Assembly: GCA_050084515.1 (NCBI GenBank)
Contig: CM114273.1
Location: 23,994,001-24,058,000, forward strand
DNA length: 64,000 nt
DNA from: Blasia pusilla
Lineage: Eukaryota; Marchantiophyta; Marchantiopsida; Blasiales
Direction: 5' to 3'
A model generated the notes under the pieces. It saw only the letters and a list, made by a program, of their open reading frames with translations, did not search any database and was not told the DNA's origin. The position numbers and the translations under genes were made by a program. Positions 12,027-25,129 of this stretch are shown piece after piece (within the stretch, counting starts at the first letter, position 1; each line of letters starts with the position of its first letter).

Positions 12027-12043
12027 CGCCCCCCCTAGTGGCG
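12027..12043 (-). other. Polypurine tract of element B
   Basis: Minus strand reads CCACTAGGGGGGGCGG, ending exactly where B1 begins. Position and sequence match the tracts of A, C and D. Confidence 0.75.
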
Positions 12044-12104
12044 GTTGGATCCCCCTAACTCCAGATAGAAAATATCACATCTCTACGACATGACCTACTA
12101 CCCT

Positions 12105-13400
12105 ATACACATCTCGGACACATCCATCGTCTGGGAACCACATCAGAGGGGGTCAGACATGACATATGCCACCCTCGAGAACAACCATCACATACCAACA
12201 TGGTGGTTTGCACCCCTCGCAGATCCGCACAACATACACCTCAAGCTGCGGGTACGTTGCTTTGCAGAGGTACCAGCTTGGATCCACGTCCCATCTCGTT
12301 CGGAAGATGACATGGCGCACAATTGCGCACATGATCCTTCAAACCATACCATCTTGTCCCTCCAACATGAGGACTCGATTCGGTAATACCTCGCGCACGT
12401 AGGATCGTGCGCCCTGATGTGACATCTAGCGTCGTGGGTGCGCTGCTTTGTAAATACACGTAATCTCTAGGATGAAACCTCCTAATCCTGGATGATAACC
12501 TCCTCCCGAATGGTCGCGTACCTCAATGTATCTCTATCTTTGGGCAATAGCTAAGTTCTCAAAGGCCATAGGCATAACTCTCTGAAAAACTTCTGCCCTC
12601 GAGAACATGCTTGCACCCACACTCTGGATCATCAAGATCTAACACCTCCGCCATGTCACGTCGAATCGCTGCGGGTAAATCTTGCTCTCTCCCAAAGAGC
12701 AAAAATGCGGTGAAAATGAGCGCCAAGGATGCTGCCGACTAAGCGATAACCCATAGCCAACCATGGCAATTGTAGGTCCCACTCCCTCAATGTCCCCCAT
12801 TTGCAAGCCATACTTGCGCAATCCTCTCTTCACCGTCTGTACCACTCTCTCCGCCAATCCATCCGCCTCGGGATGATCCTGGGCGTGGTGCGGTGATCTA
12901 TCGGCCTTTGATCACACAAGGCTGAAACTCTCCCACGAACTCGGTACCCAGTGGGTCAACACCTCCGGTGCACCAAAGTGACTAAGCACCACGATCTAGA
13001 AAGCATAAGTTGTTCCCTTGCTCGCCTTATGCGGTAGTGCCACCAACTCTATCCACTTGGAGAAATGCTCACCATGACCAACACGTACCTATGATGGCAT
13101 GTCAATGGCAAAGGTCCATAAAGTCTAAACTCCACCGATAACCTAAACCCATAATCGGCAAAGGATGTAAGCTGCGGAGTGGGAGCATTGAAGGATGCTC
13201 GCACTCTGTCACATACCATACATCTGGCCCAAACTGCTTTGTATACCCCGGTATGCATGCCGTGCCACCAATCTTGAACACAGGTAAGCTTTGTAAGTCG
13301 CTTTACTCAAAATGTCCCAACTCCTCATGGGCATGTCGCACTACACGTGCTCATTTGGGAAGGATGAGGTACCACTCGTATCCTACCATCTCCCCATACC
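12105..13400 (-). pseudogene. Element B integrase with C-terminal PHD finger (frameshifted)
   Basis: Minus-strand integrase remnant. It shows the HHCC region near 13350-13200 (ending CMVCDRVRASFNAP), core segments (VEFRLYGPLPL, YVLVMV) near 13130-13060, and MAERVVQTVKRGLRKYG with the catalytic glutamate at 12857 and below. The tail has ATTLDVTSGRTILRARGI. The PHD finger (12240-12105) retains CDGCSRGWHMSC and WMCPRC before the stop, after one frame change that separates off its first cysteine pair (LRCMLCGSA). Several single-base deletions break the frame. Confidence 0.78.
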
Positions 13401-13474
13401 CATAAAATGTGAGTCCCCTCACTGAACCTCTTGGCTCTTTGTAGGATCCGATCCGCGCCCTAGCACTCTTTGTA

Positions 13475-15360
13475 CTACTTAATGGCGCTAGTGTAAGAAC
13501 TCCACAACCTCACGTCGTCATGGATATCACGACCACATCGCCTCCTCACTAACCTCCGGATCCAAAGACTCATCATCCAACCCCACCCTTTGGAGTCATC
13601 ACTGTGGTGACCTGCCATAGTCAACCAACAAAGATAGCGGATGCATGCCACCGGGCACCATCTCCTCATCACTCTCTCCGTGCCATCGAGCTCTGTGCGT
13701 CTCTCGACTCGGACATGGGTTCGACTCAACCCATCCATCTGGTTCAGCCGACTGGCCTGAACCACCTCAAACTCATACTCTTGTAGTAATAGAGCCCACG
13801 GCAAGCTTTCCGTAAGCTTTTCGGACTCCATCAACCACCTCAACGGTGATGATCGGTGATAAGTGTGAAAGGGTTGCCAAATAAATAGCACCTAAAATGT
13901 GCCCACGGCCCCTGCTATGACCAAGCACTCTCCCTTGTAGGGCTGTACTTTGCCTCTGCAATGTTGTTCGATCGTCTCGCGTAAGCCACAACGAACTCCC
14001 TCTCCTCGTCATCCCTCTGAGTAAGCACTTTGCTCCTAGACCCAACATGCTCCAATCCGTATGTAATTGGAATGGCGACCCCTAACGGTCTCTGTAAAAT
14101 GGGTGAGGGCGTCAACCTTTGTCCTTGAGCTCTGAAATGCTCGCTCTGATCATCTCCCCACAACCACACTGATCAAGTCTTGTCAACAAGGTCAAAGACT
14201 TTGCGATCGCACTAAAACCCTTGACATACCGTCGATAGAAGTTCGCTTGAGTCAAGAAATGCTCGGACTCGACTCACATCAGGGGCGTGGAATCTGCGCA
14301 ATAGCCTCTACCTTCATCTGCTGAACGCCTAACCCACTCGGGTATATGGTGTGTCCCAAGTACTCAATCTGCTCTGAAAGAATGCACTTGCTTGGATGTA
14401 ACCCGGTCCATGTAAGCTGCAATCGCGAAACACCTCCTCAAGTGTCGCTCATGCTCCTCAACGTGGTGGAATTGAAGATAAGAATATCATCTATGTAACA
14501 TCGTACAAAATCCAAGCCAGCCAAATCCTATCCATCACTCTCTGAAACTCATGAGCGCGTTCTTCAACCCAAATGGTAAGAACGCCATTGATACAAGCAA
14601 TCTCTCCCGAACCGATCTATCCCCTAGAATCTTTGTCTTCTCCTGTCCTCCAACCTGATAGGAAGTTGATGATAGCCGCCACGGAGATCTAAATCTTGAA
14701 GATCTTTGCATGCCCTACCGCATCAAAGATCTCCGAGGAGAAGGCATGGCATACCGATCGACCTCAAATGCTGTCGGTTGATAGAACGGTAATCTCCACA
14801 CATCCGCCTATCCGTCAATTGCCATACATATCCTTCTTCGCCGGCATGATTGTGGCGGATGCATACTCCCCATGTGATAACTCCACAAGTCTGCCTCCAA
14901 CAAGTCGACTCTGCTCTGAATCAAGGCTCGCTCCATATCAAGAATACTGTAGGGTCGACGAAAGATTGGCGTATCACTAGCCAACTCAATCCGTATCCGG
15001 GACCCTTCAGCGTACCCAAGTCTCTCATCTTGAAGGCAAAACAAGCGACATGCCCTCTCAAAAACCTATGAACTGCCGTCGCTCTCCTCCTATCAACTTG
15101 AGACCTATCACGAGGCTCCCAAGTCTCCATCGTGACCTCACTCGGAGAGGCGCAACCTCGGCTTTGGTTGCTATGTAGCAACCCCTAGCCACCTCATAAC
15201 AACCACTCCCTCGACCTCCTACACCATGCTCCACATCCGAAAAATGAACATGTGCTACTCTAGCCGCCTTCGCACTCTCTGCTCGAGCGAGCGTCCCGGG
15301 AAGTCCATGGGTGCCTATCTCTCCTCGTCTCTTGACCAATGCATGTCTGTACAGACCCTG
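13475..15360 (-). pseudogene. Element B reverse transcriptase and RNase H (frameshifted)
   Basis: Minus strand. The upstream RT segment (15044 downward) shows IRIELASDTPIFRRPYS and the box YIDDIL near 14499-14480. RNase H residues lie in 14169-13475, including FEVVQASRLNQMDGLSRT, and the tether segment WLMESEKLTESL. Indels move it through all three frames. It would copy element RNA into DNA and degrade the RNA strand. It follows the methyltransferase with a short linker (15360-15181). Confidence 0.75.
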
Positions 15361-15476
15361 TGGCAATGGTCCAACTTCGTGGGCGTGGCGGCATGGATGA
15401 CACTCGCATCCGTCTTTGCTCCGCCATACCTAGGTGACTATCCATGAGCAGTTGAGGTCCATCTTTGCCCCAACAC

Positions 15477-16406
15477 CTATCTCCGTGATGCCTCAGTCAT
15501 CCCTGGCACGGCCGTAGTACCGGTAGTGAACCCCATGGCGCGCTCGCGCTCATTTGTTGTAGGCTCCTCCAATACTCTGGTCACCTCATCCCAAATCATG
15601 CCTGGCCCTCCACGACAAAAGGCATGGGATCTTTGGAAGCTCACCAACGTAGGTAAGGCTGCCCTCAACTCCCCCACCCTATTGGCCGTGGCCAATGGTG
15701 GTCTATCATCGCGTGTCACCACCTGAGATCGACGCCCTGAGTCCAAAATAGCATCCACCGTGAGATGTGGTGCTCTCTGGACTCCACTGTAGGCTCGACT
15801 CAGTACCTCTGATGGTATCAGGTTCGTCCACCACAGTCGTGGACGATGGGCACGTGACCCAACTCTCGCTGCATCTAACAACACAGCCGGTCCCAACCAG
15901 GACCTCACCTGATGTACACTCGTCATCACACGTGCACGAGTATCTCCCAACAACGGCACGTTCTCCAAAATGTACGCTGGAGAACATATCTGACTCTCCT
16001 GCAAGTGTCGTACTACTCGCAGCATCTCCCAAAACATCCCTGACCTCGGATCTTGCAATCCAAATCCTCGGCCTGCTGATGAATGACCCTGACATGGCCA
16101 TCCAGCAATCACCAAATGAATGGTGCCAACTCTATCCAGATCTTGCGCCCCCACCAAAGATATGTCGGCGGGTAGCGTATCTTTGGTATCCCGTCTTTGC
16201 AGATCCGACAACAACTCAGGATACCTTTGGACCAATCTCGCCACGTGGCGTAATGATACTCGCGCGCGCGGTCTCATCTCTCTCCACATAAAGTCTTGAT
16301 GCACCCGTATGCCCGCCTGCAATAGTGCAGCCAATCCGGTGCTAATCCCTCCAAAGAGATCTAACACCCTAACACCCTCCTCCTGAAGGCCTTTGCCACA
16401 CAACAT
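15477..16406 (-). CDS. Element B DNMT3-like cytosine-C5 DNA methyltransferase
   Basis: Open frame of 309 residues covering most of a cytosine-C5 methyltransferase. Motif I is VLDLFGGISTGLAALLQAGI at about residue 14. The catalytic loop is LVIAGWPCQGHSSAGRG, with the PCQ cysteine. The ENV motif is in PAYILENV and the arginine motif VIII in VGSRAHRPRLWWTN. The order I-IV-VI-VIII and the RAHRPRLWW context resemble DNMT3-type enzymes more than CMT or DNMT1. Motif X is not clear at the end, so the domain may run into another frame. The frame begins at a methionine 13 residues before motif I, but in the live element it was probably part of a polyprotein following the protease (17170-16944). Enzyme activity is inferred from motifs. 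Confidence 0.85.
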   Translation of the reverse strand: MLCGKGLQEEGVRVLDLFGGISTGLAALLQAGIRVHQDFMWREMRPRARVSLRHVARLVQRYPELLSDLQRRDTKDTLPADISLVGAQDLDRVGTIHLVIAGWPCQGHSSAGRGFGLQDPRSGMFWEMLRVVRHLQESQICSPAYILENVPLLGDTRARVMTSVHQVRSWLGPAVLLDAARVGSRAHRPRLWWTNLIPSEVLSRAYSGVQRAPHLTVDAILDSGRRSQVVTRDDRPPLATANRVGELRAALPTLVSFQRSHAFCRGGPGMIWDEVTRVLEEPTTNERERAMGFTTGTTAVPGMTEASRR

Positions 16407-16943
16407 GTGTGGTATCTAGTGGGGTCATCGCCTCCACTCCAAGAGCCCGATCGCCACGTGACTCTCGCTGCTCTGGGATAAAAACATGACTCCACGCTTG
16501 CCTCACGAGGTCGTCGGCACTCCTCTGTAGCTCTCGAGTCGTACCCCATAATGGTGAAGAGGCATCGCTAACATGGGAAGAGACACCCGCCATGGCCTGT
16601 CTCTCCGTGGGACTATCCGCTACTGGGACATCCTCCGCATGTGCGTTCCCCTCCAACAACTCTCTGGCCATCTAACACTACTTGTGAAAGCCGCCAGCGT
16701 GGTCCGCAGACTCGCCTCGTGATCGACCACCTCGTCCCGCAAACTGCACGGGTAACTGACTCATCCGACCGTCACCTGACCGCCATCCTGGCCGATAAGC
16801 AACGGTCTCCTCCCAGAAGTCAAGGATGAATCCTAGGGGATATAACACTGTACTCCCCACCACACATCATCATGCGACTCGGCTGGTGTCGTAATCGCGC
16901 GTGCGCACCATAGCACTATCCGTCGCATGCTCTGGCTGGACTC

Positions 16944-17170
16944 TCACAACAATCTCTGTCGAGTCATATCTTGAGTGGGTGATCGCCCCAATCGAGTCTG
17001 TATCTGGAAGGGACAAGGCTCAATGTCGGCCTTAGTAACCCCAACGCTAAACACGCCGCCTTCCCTAACATCAAGGGTTGCGCTCGAATCAAGTAGGGCG
17101 TCTTTGCGGGTGGTATATTGTCCCGTCGGACTAACCAAGCGAAATACTCGGCTCGGTTATCCGGTAACAC
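16944..17170 (-). pseudogene. Element B aspartic protease (frameshifted)
   Basis: The minus strand shows AQPLMLGKAACLALGL, the residues that follow the DSG active site in A and D. The DSG itself is split from it by an indel near 17095. Downstream stretches (PSRYRLDWG) are in yet another frame. Confidence 0.65.
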
Positions 17171-17976
17171 TACTCAGTGTCACCCTTTGCTCGCTCTATG
17201 GCGGTCAGTGGCATATCTACCAACCCGCCGCCGCATGCCATGACTCTGTGGGGAACGTCCCAAGCACCGGCTCTGAGGGCAAGTCCACCACCTCCTCAAC
17301 TACCTCTGAACAAGAAGTAGTCATCTCTCCACGCTCACACAACGTGGCGGCCAACTGGAACACCTCAGCTGGTCCAACTCCCAACGTCGCCAACTCTAAG
17401 GCGGAAAATAACGGAGTCTAACTCACTCTAGTGGCCACCTCCAACACTATAGTCGACACTGACTCCACTCAAGCATAGGAGTTGTCACTCCAACTCCTCG
17501 TGACGTCGACGTAGGTGCCTGAACTGTAGGCACCGCTGGTCGTTGAGGCACCATCGATGGTGTGTGTAGTGCCTCCGACAATGTGAACGACTGTGGAACC
17601 CTGGCCTGCCGCCCATTGGTCCCCTCTGGTGGGTCAATCTCAACTCCACCTCTCGATGGCTCGGTGCCTCGCAAAGCACCCGAGTCACCTGCATTTGCCT
17701 CAACTGGGGCTGCACTACACATGAATCCCATATTGGAGAGATCCTCACCGGGTCGGGGTAAGAGGTAGAGTGGAGTCACACTAGGTGCTCGCATGACTCG
17801 TGCCTTCCTAAGCTGCATCATCGTCATGGCGGCAATCCTCTGCTCAATTGATCGATCGTGAGAGAAGTCGGCTCTGGTGCTCTTGCTCCATCTCCTCTGG
17901 CTGGTGGTGGTCCTCTACCACCACGTCCGGAAGAACTCCCGACCTCCTCCGGGGCGGCCGCCCCAAGGCCCTCGGC

Positions 17977-19289
17977 CTACCTCTGGACGTGCCCCTCGGC
18001 GAAGGTCAAAACATCTATCCCTAGTGTGACCATATACGTGGCAATGGTCACACCGGTGCTGGTGGGGCCATCCTCTGTGGCTCTAGCAATCGGAGGCGCT
18101 GGTGGTCCTCTCCCATCTTTGTGGGCGTCTCTCTGCCTATGGGCCCCTCCACACGTCCAACAAGACCACATCGGTCCCTTTGGGCAACATATGTAGGTGC
18201 GGTCGTTGCCTCATAGGCTCACGGTACCCGCCCGCTCTCTAGGCACACTGTGGCCCGCTCCGTGGTCTTGGTGCTCATTGTGGCACCGGTGGGGTTCACC
18301 GCCGCTCGTGGACCCGTCGACTCTCGAGAAAATCCAGCGGTCACTACACGCTCCTCACTCATGTTGAGCTCAATACGCTCGAGACAACTCAAAGACCACC
18401 TTCAATGTGGGCATTTGTGTGAAGCGAAAGACGCATCTCGGACTCTCCTCCGTAGTTCTCGGTCCGAACCCGTACCAATCTTTGGGTGATTGCGCCTCGA
18501 TCCTCCAAGCGTAGCAATGATCGCCTCCTCATGCGTGTGAAGGCCTCTCTCAGACTCTCACCCGATCGTCGCTGAAAATCCTGTAGACTCTTCAGCTTGT
18601 CGGTGCGTACACCCTGGTAGCTCTTCCCCAACTGTCGGAAGAACTCCACTGTGGGGCTGGTTGGGTGGACCTCTACCACGAGAGGTCTCGCCACATCGCT
18701 GTGTCTTTACCCTCCTCTCCATCTAGTCTCGGGCTGATGGTGTGGGTCTCTCTCCTCTCACAATCCCATCATATGCCTCGCGACCACTAGTGGACACATA
18801 CCCTGGAGCCCAATACATCCTCCAGGCATCGATCTCTATTGAATATAGTGATCGAAACTCCATGTAGTCATCCATCGGAGGACCCTCCAAATGTTGGAAC
18901 AACCCCTTCCATGCCATGAAAGGGTTGAACCGTGTCGGGGTCCGTATCTCCTGGAAGTCGCACCATGTGTCAAACTCTTGGATGAAATCATCTAAGTCGA
19001 TGGTGCCCACTGCACCCGAGAAACGACGCATGCCCCGATGGCCCATGTCGTCCATCTCTTGCCAAGTACTACTGTCTCTGTCTGCGATCTCGTCACCAGA
19101 CCCAGTGTCTAGTGATGACGATCCAATCACGGATGGATGTCGAGGTAGCTCCTCACTGGCAACCCCTCGATATCTCACTCCACTCCGTGTCACACCACTA
19201 TTACTGCTCGCACTTCCCCGTTCTTCCGAACCCTGGAAGAACGCCGTGATGACAAACCCTGTCTCACCCGCTCGAGCACTCAGACTCAC
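17977..19289 (-). pseudogene. Element B Gag (frameshifted)
   Basis: The first frame (19289-18723) begins MSLSARAGETGF, passes through an acidic, serine-rich region and reaches TRFNPFMAWKGLFQHLEG, the start of the capsid domain. The second frame (18694-18389) has EFFRQLGKSYQGVRTDKLKS and RRSGESLREAFTRMRR. The nucleocapsid region near 18160-18000 holds a damaged knuckle (CWTCGGAHRQRDAH) and an intact CCHC knuckle (CDHCHVYGHTRDRC). The N-terminal extension is longer than in A. The polyprotein is broken by at least two indels. Confidence 0.75.
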
Positions 19290-20410
19290 CGAGAGTCTCC
19301 CACACGCCTCACTAGCTCACCTATGCAAACGTCAATCCCGTGATGACATACCCGGCCTCACGCACGCTCAACACTCGGGCTCACCATGAGCCTCCCAACT
19401 GACTCACCTAACCTAGCGACACACTCTCGGGTCATACACGCGACCCCTACTCGGCAACCGCCGTATATCCACCAACATGCTACACATGAAAAGAATCTAC
19501 ACTCGTCACCATCACTGCACCCATCTAGCACCAGCTACTACCCGATACCCAGCACTCTCAATCACACACGACAAGTGCGGGAAAAGGGACTCGAATGGGT
19601 AACCTGATCACGCCCTCCAACCTGCTGCACCGTCAATATGCACTCCTCCATATGATATGACAATCTTCGCCACATAACACTCCCCTCGACCAACACATCG
19701 ATCCTCCCGTCAACAGATGCGGGAAACCCGTCGGCATTATGCACACTGCCCCTCCAGCGTAAACTCTCGCAACGCCCTATGCGCGCCTCTAAAACAACAT
19801 GTCACGCCCGCTGTCCAACTTGTCGATCACTCAGCACGTCGACATCCTCCCTGCCCTCACGTTGCCCATGCGCACCGCGTTCGCCGGACCGACCTCGTTC
19901 GTCCTACCACGTTCGCTACGACAGTCCGATCGCCGTCGGTGCTACCACGTCGGAAAGGGGAGAGAAATTTTGGACCGCGGCCCTATGCGGGCCCCTTGGG
20001 CCCTAAATGCGGGGGCGCGACCTATCGGGCCTCCCACGTCGGAGGCGCATCCATCCGCCCACGCGCCGTTCCGCCGTCCGTGCCCTAAAATTCGCGACCT
20101 AACTCTAGCCGCCTTTTCTTGACAGCCCCCCGGTGGCTGCAAGACCCAAACTTGTCCGTTCCTTCTCTTTCGACGCTTTCACTTGCGTACACCCGACGCC
20201 CCACCACACGCTACACTCGGCTGCTGTCCCCAATCTGCATCAGCAAAATCTGAGAAAAACGGACAGCGCTTCCGCCCACGGCCTTCCGAACAGAAAAATG
20301 ACACAAAAATTACACACACACGTCTCCAGGGGCTCCCCAACCGAGGCAACTCGCTTGCCTACGTACAAACAACGAATTCCCACCAGCCCCCTGACATCTT
20401 TCTCATGTAA
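19290..20410 (-). other. Element B 5' leader, CpG-rich part 19830-20200
   Basis: About 1.1 kb between A1 and the gag start, without a convincing frame. The part around 19830-20200 is strongly GC- and CpG-rich compared with everything else nearby, for example GGGGGCGCGACCTATCGGGC near 20010. It should contain the primer-binding site next to A1, but I do not recognise a match to a known tRNA 3' end. Confidence 0.6.
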
Positions 20411-20888
20411 AAATAAAGAGTAGTAAAAACGGCACACCCGGCCTAAAACTCCACTCCTCAATCTACATCGGCATATCGAGCCTCGTCCACCTTGTGCTAT
20501 CAAGGAATCCGGACGCTAGCACCCTAGTCCTAGCTCACACACATACAAGGGAGGTGCTCCAACGGCCCAACATGAGAAAGATGGCTTAGGAAAGCCATCT
20601 TCCTCTCTTATATAGGTTGGGAAGAGCGAAAAAGGCTCAAACCCCAAAAATAGCCCTTCCCTTGGTAACCTGCGCGCACAGGTTACCAGGGGCAGGTGAC
20701 TTGGTCAACAAGTCATCCAGCTGTAAAAGACCTCAACATGAAAGTCGTCAGAAACGACGTTCCTGACACAATGGACCTATCCTCAACCTCATCCGACACT
20801 GTGGGACAAAGTTACACTCAAGATAGTCCGCTGGCTCCTACGCCCTATCCACGATAGATCTCGGCCTATCGGCTACTCAGATGTGACA
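20411..20888 (-). repeat. A1 terminal repeat of element B
   Basis: 478 bp. It starts TGTCACATCTGAG at the insertion border (minus strand) and ends near ACTCTTTATTTTTACA. It is a close copy of A2 (11415-11885). No B repeat follows it on the inner side. A TATA-like CTATATAAGAG lies near 20609-20619, followed by a 10-bp stem with a 4-base loop at 20578-20601, so transcription probably starts in this repeat. Confidence 0.9.
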
Positions 20889-23200
20889 AAGTGGATCTAA
20901 TGTGTTTGCCTCCAGACAGTTGGAAAGGTAGGACTTTTCTGCAACATTGATGTAGGATGTCGCTGAACTCAGTCGTGTTCACTATGGGTGAGCACTCTAT
21001 AAGAGCCTTGTTGAGGAGTGTGATGAGTTCATCTTTCTTTTCCTGAAGGAAAGTGTATCGAAATTTGGTCGGCAAGGTTAATTTTTCTGCAGCCTCTGGG
21101 ATGGTTTTGGAGACCATGATGTCAAAGTAGAGTGGTTCATGATCAAATTCTAGAACGGGTGTGACTTGCACATTGGAAACCAGATGTGGTAGTTGATGTA
21201 CTTCCCCAATCAGGTAGTCGACCATTGATGTCGAGGTTTCTCTGTTGGAGTTAGAGTGTCCAATGGAAGTGCGACCTCCTGACTGTGGCCACATAGCCAT
21301 GCCATTGGCGAGTACCAAACAATGTGTTGAGCAAAGTTGTAGAAGTTTCTCTCCATTGGCTGTTTTTTCCTTGTCCACTGAGTTGCGCTGCATGTGTGGG
21401 AGGAATACTTCTCTGAGAGATCCATCAGCCGACTGAGTATCAATCCCTTCCACGTTGGTGTTGTTTGACATGTAGATTGGAGCTTGAGTGTTGGCCGTTC
21501 TCCCGTTGAAATCTCCTACTAGGAGGATATTTCCCCTGTGCATGTGGTGCTCAATAGATGTAGAGAGAGCCTCATACGGGAATTCTCTTTTGAACACAGT
21601 GGGACTGAAGTAGCAAACAACAATGAGGAGATCTTTCGGTAACCCCACTTCTTTGTTGACCTTGATCCAGAGGAAGTGTGTCTCCTCATCAATGTTGGCT
21701 ATGGAGACAAAAGGTTGTAACCATGGTGCTACCAAGCATGCCAGACCACCGTGTCCTTTGCTTTTGTTGTTGGTGAGTGGGTTGTGGATAGCAAAAACCT
21801 GGAAGTCCTCTGTGTTGGGAATGCGGTTGGAATCATGTTCATGTGTTTCAGCAAAAAAGATAAGGTCCAGTTTTGTGCCCAGATATGTAATGCCATTGCC
21901 TCTGGACCAGAATGGTCCTCCACAATTGTGAAAAACTGCCTGAATGGATGGATTGGTAATATCCTTCCCATCCTCCATTCCCTATAGAGAGGTCTTGTCA
22001 TGTAGGTTTGTCACCTCCAAGTCCTGGTTTCGAGTTGTAGAATTGCTAATTCCCTGGTTGGATTCCGAGTTTTCGCTCATTGCCCCTCCTGTTTGTCGTG
22101 TTGGTGCGGCATTTTTGTTTCTCCTAGGTACTGGTGTCGTGGCCTTTCCTTCCCTAAGTTCACTCCAAAGACCATTGTTGCGGGCAGCCGGAACCTTCTC
22201 CCTTTCAATAGAGAGTGCTGCTCTTTGCTTGGTGGTCAGATCTGGGAAGATACGGATAGCAGATCCTTTCAAGACTGCTTCACTGCGGAAGATGGCCAAC
22301 CTCGTTTCCATCGCTGGTCCCCGTTATGAGGGATCAAATTGTACCAACATTGGTGTTGGTTGGTCCCCTGTTCCTTTCCCAAGTCGATCCTGTGAAGGTG
22401 ATTTGTTGGTGTGACCCAGAGTTGTGAAGACCTTCTCTTGCAAAACTGAATTCTGAGTCTTCTTCCTTGGAAAAGTGCAGTCCCATGATAACTAAATTGA
22501 GTTCTTTGGTTTTCCTATCTTGGATTTCTAGGACCCTATCTGCTTCCTCTTTGCTACCTCTTTGGCTACCTGTGTTGCAACCTCCGTGATTTGTGTTGTG
22601 GTTGTGTGTGCTTGCCCACTACTTGATCCGAGTTCTAATAGGATTTGCGAGGATGTTCCCGATTACGGTACTCTTGCATTGCTTTCCCAAGTTGAGTGTT
22701 ATCCTCTTTGAAGCGGGCTAAGTCCTTCTTCAATTGCATGTTTTCAGCCCTCAAAGCGACTAGCTCTAATTCGGAGTTGTCTTGAGCCGTCCATTCGAGG
22801 AGGTTCGATTCCTTGATGGACATCCATCGCGCTTGCTCTTCTTTTCTTTGCATGCATCATTGTATTCCATGCCAACATCTGGTTGGCCTGAAAGCTTTCC
22901 CATTTTCCTTCTAGTTGAGAGAACCGTATGGTGATGGATGCCACTTCAGATATGGTATAACCTCTGTTGAATGTGTGACAAATTTGCATGGAGTCGTTCC
23001 TTGTCACACCTTTGCCTCATTTTTTTCCTCGACATAGTGGCGTGAGTTTGGTGCGATCAATCTCTGTGAGCCATTTGATCTCACGGATCGCCACTTTGTC
23101 CCTGCTCTTCGTTTGCTTGTGGGAAAGATCCTTGGCGGTGGTCGTGTCTTGGACATCCTCCGGTGAGGTTTCTAACGCTAGTTGTTCTGTGGTAGTCATG
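20889..23200 (-). mobile_element. LINE, upstream part: ORF1 remains and AP-type endonuclease
   Basis: The minus-strand frame 21978-20889 encodes an apurinic/apyrimidinic-type endonuclease of non-LTR elements. Visible motifs are VFHNCGGPFW, LIFFAETHEHD, ILLVGDFNGRT, SMVDYLIGEV and EFDHEPLYFD. Upstream (about 23200-22000) are pieces of an ORF1-like protein. One is a coiled-coil-like stretch with ENMQLKKDLARFKEDNTQLG (22853-22635); another is a basic segment with IRIFPDLTTKQRAALSIERE (22311-21982). The endonuclease frame is interrupted by element B at 20888 and continues at 11278. The 5' limit is approximate. Confidence 0.82.
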
Positions 23201-24830
<1,630 letters not shown>

Positions 24831-25100
24831 TAAGTCCTTCCATAGGACGGACATAAGTCCACGGACATGGACATGTCTTTGGACACAGACTTTGTCCACA
24901 TGCAACCTTGGCCCCGATCCCGCACCCAGGGCGTGCAATGCGGGCTCAAGGCTCGCACCGAGCCCGCTTCTGGCCATGCTACGAGCCACGCAACGGGCTC
25001 AGGTGAGGGCCCTGGGCTCGAGCCTACTTTGACATATCCGTCCATAGGACGACCATACGTCCGCGGACATGGACTTTGTCCGTGTGCAACCTTGCAACAA
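24831..25100 (-). repeat. Dispersed GC-rich repeat related to the foldback element at 61.4-61.9 kb
   Basis: Two blocks in the same orientation (about 24835-24912 and 25038-25095) end in TGCAACCTTG after GGACTTTGTCC-like phrases. Their reverse complement, CAAGGTTGCACACGGACAAA, matches the start of the inverted-repeat element at 61421. The spacer is rich in GGGCTC and GCCC phrases. It may be a fragment of a non-autonomous DNA transposon. Confidence 0.55.
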
Positions 25101-25129
25101 AGGTATCTATAGGAGAAACTCAATCAATT

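Larger units (their letters stand above)
11279..20888 (-). mobile_element. Element B: complete split-repeat gypsy-type retroelement with methyltransferase and PHD finger
   Basis: 9,610-bp element in the minus orientation inside a LINE. Order from its 5' end: A1 repeat (20888-20411), CpG-rich leader, gag (19289 to about 17977), protease (17170-16944), methyltransferase (16406-15477), RT and RNase H (about 15360-13475), integrase (about 13400-12241), PHD finger (12240-12105), polypurine tract, then B1 (12026-11890), A2 (11885-11415) and B2 (11414-11279). Ends are TGTCA and CGACA. AAGT is duplicated at the borders. Many single-base indels disable gag-pol, but the methyltransferase frame is open. 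Its terminal repeats differ in sequence from those of the A/C family and of D. Confidence 0.9.
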
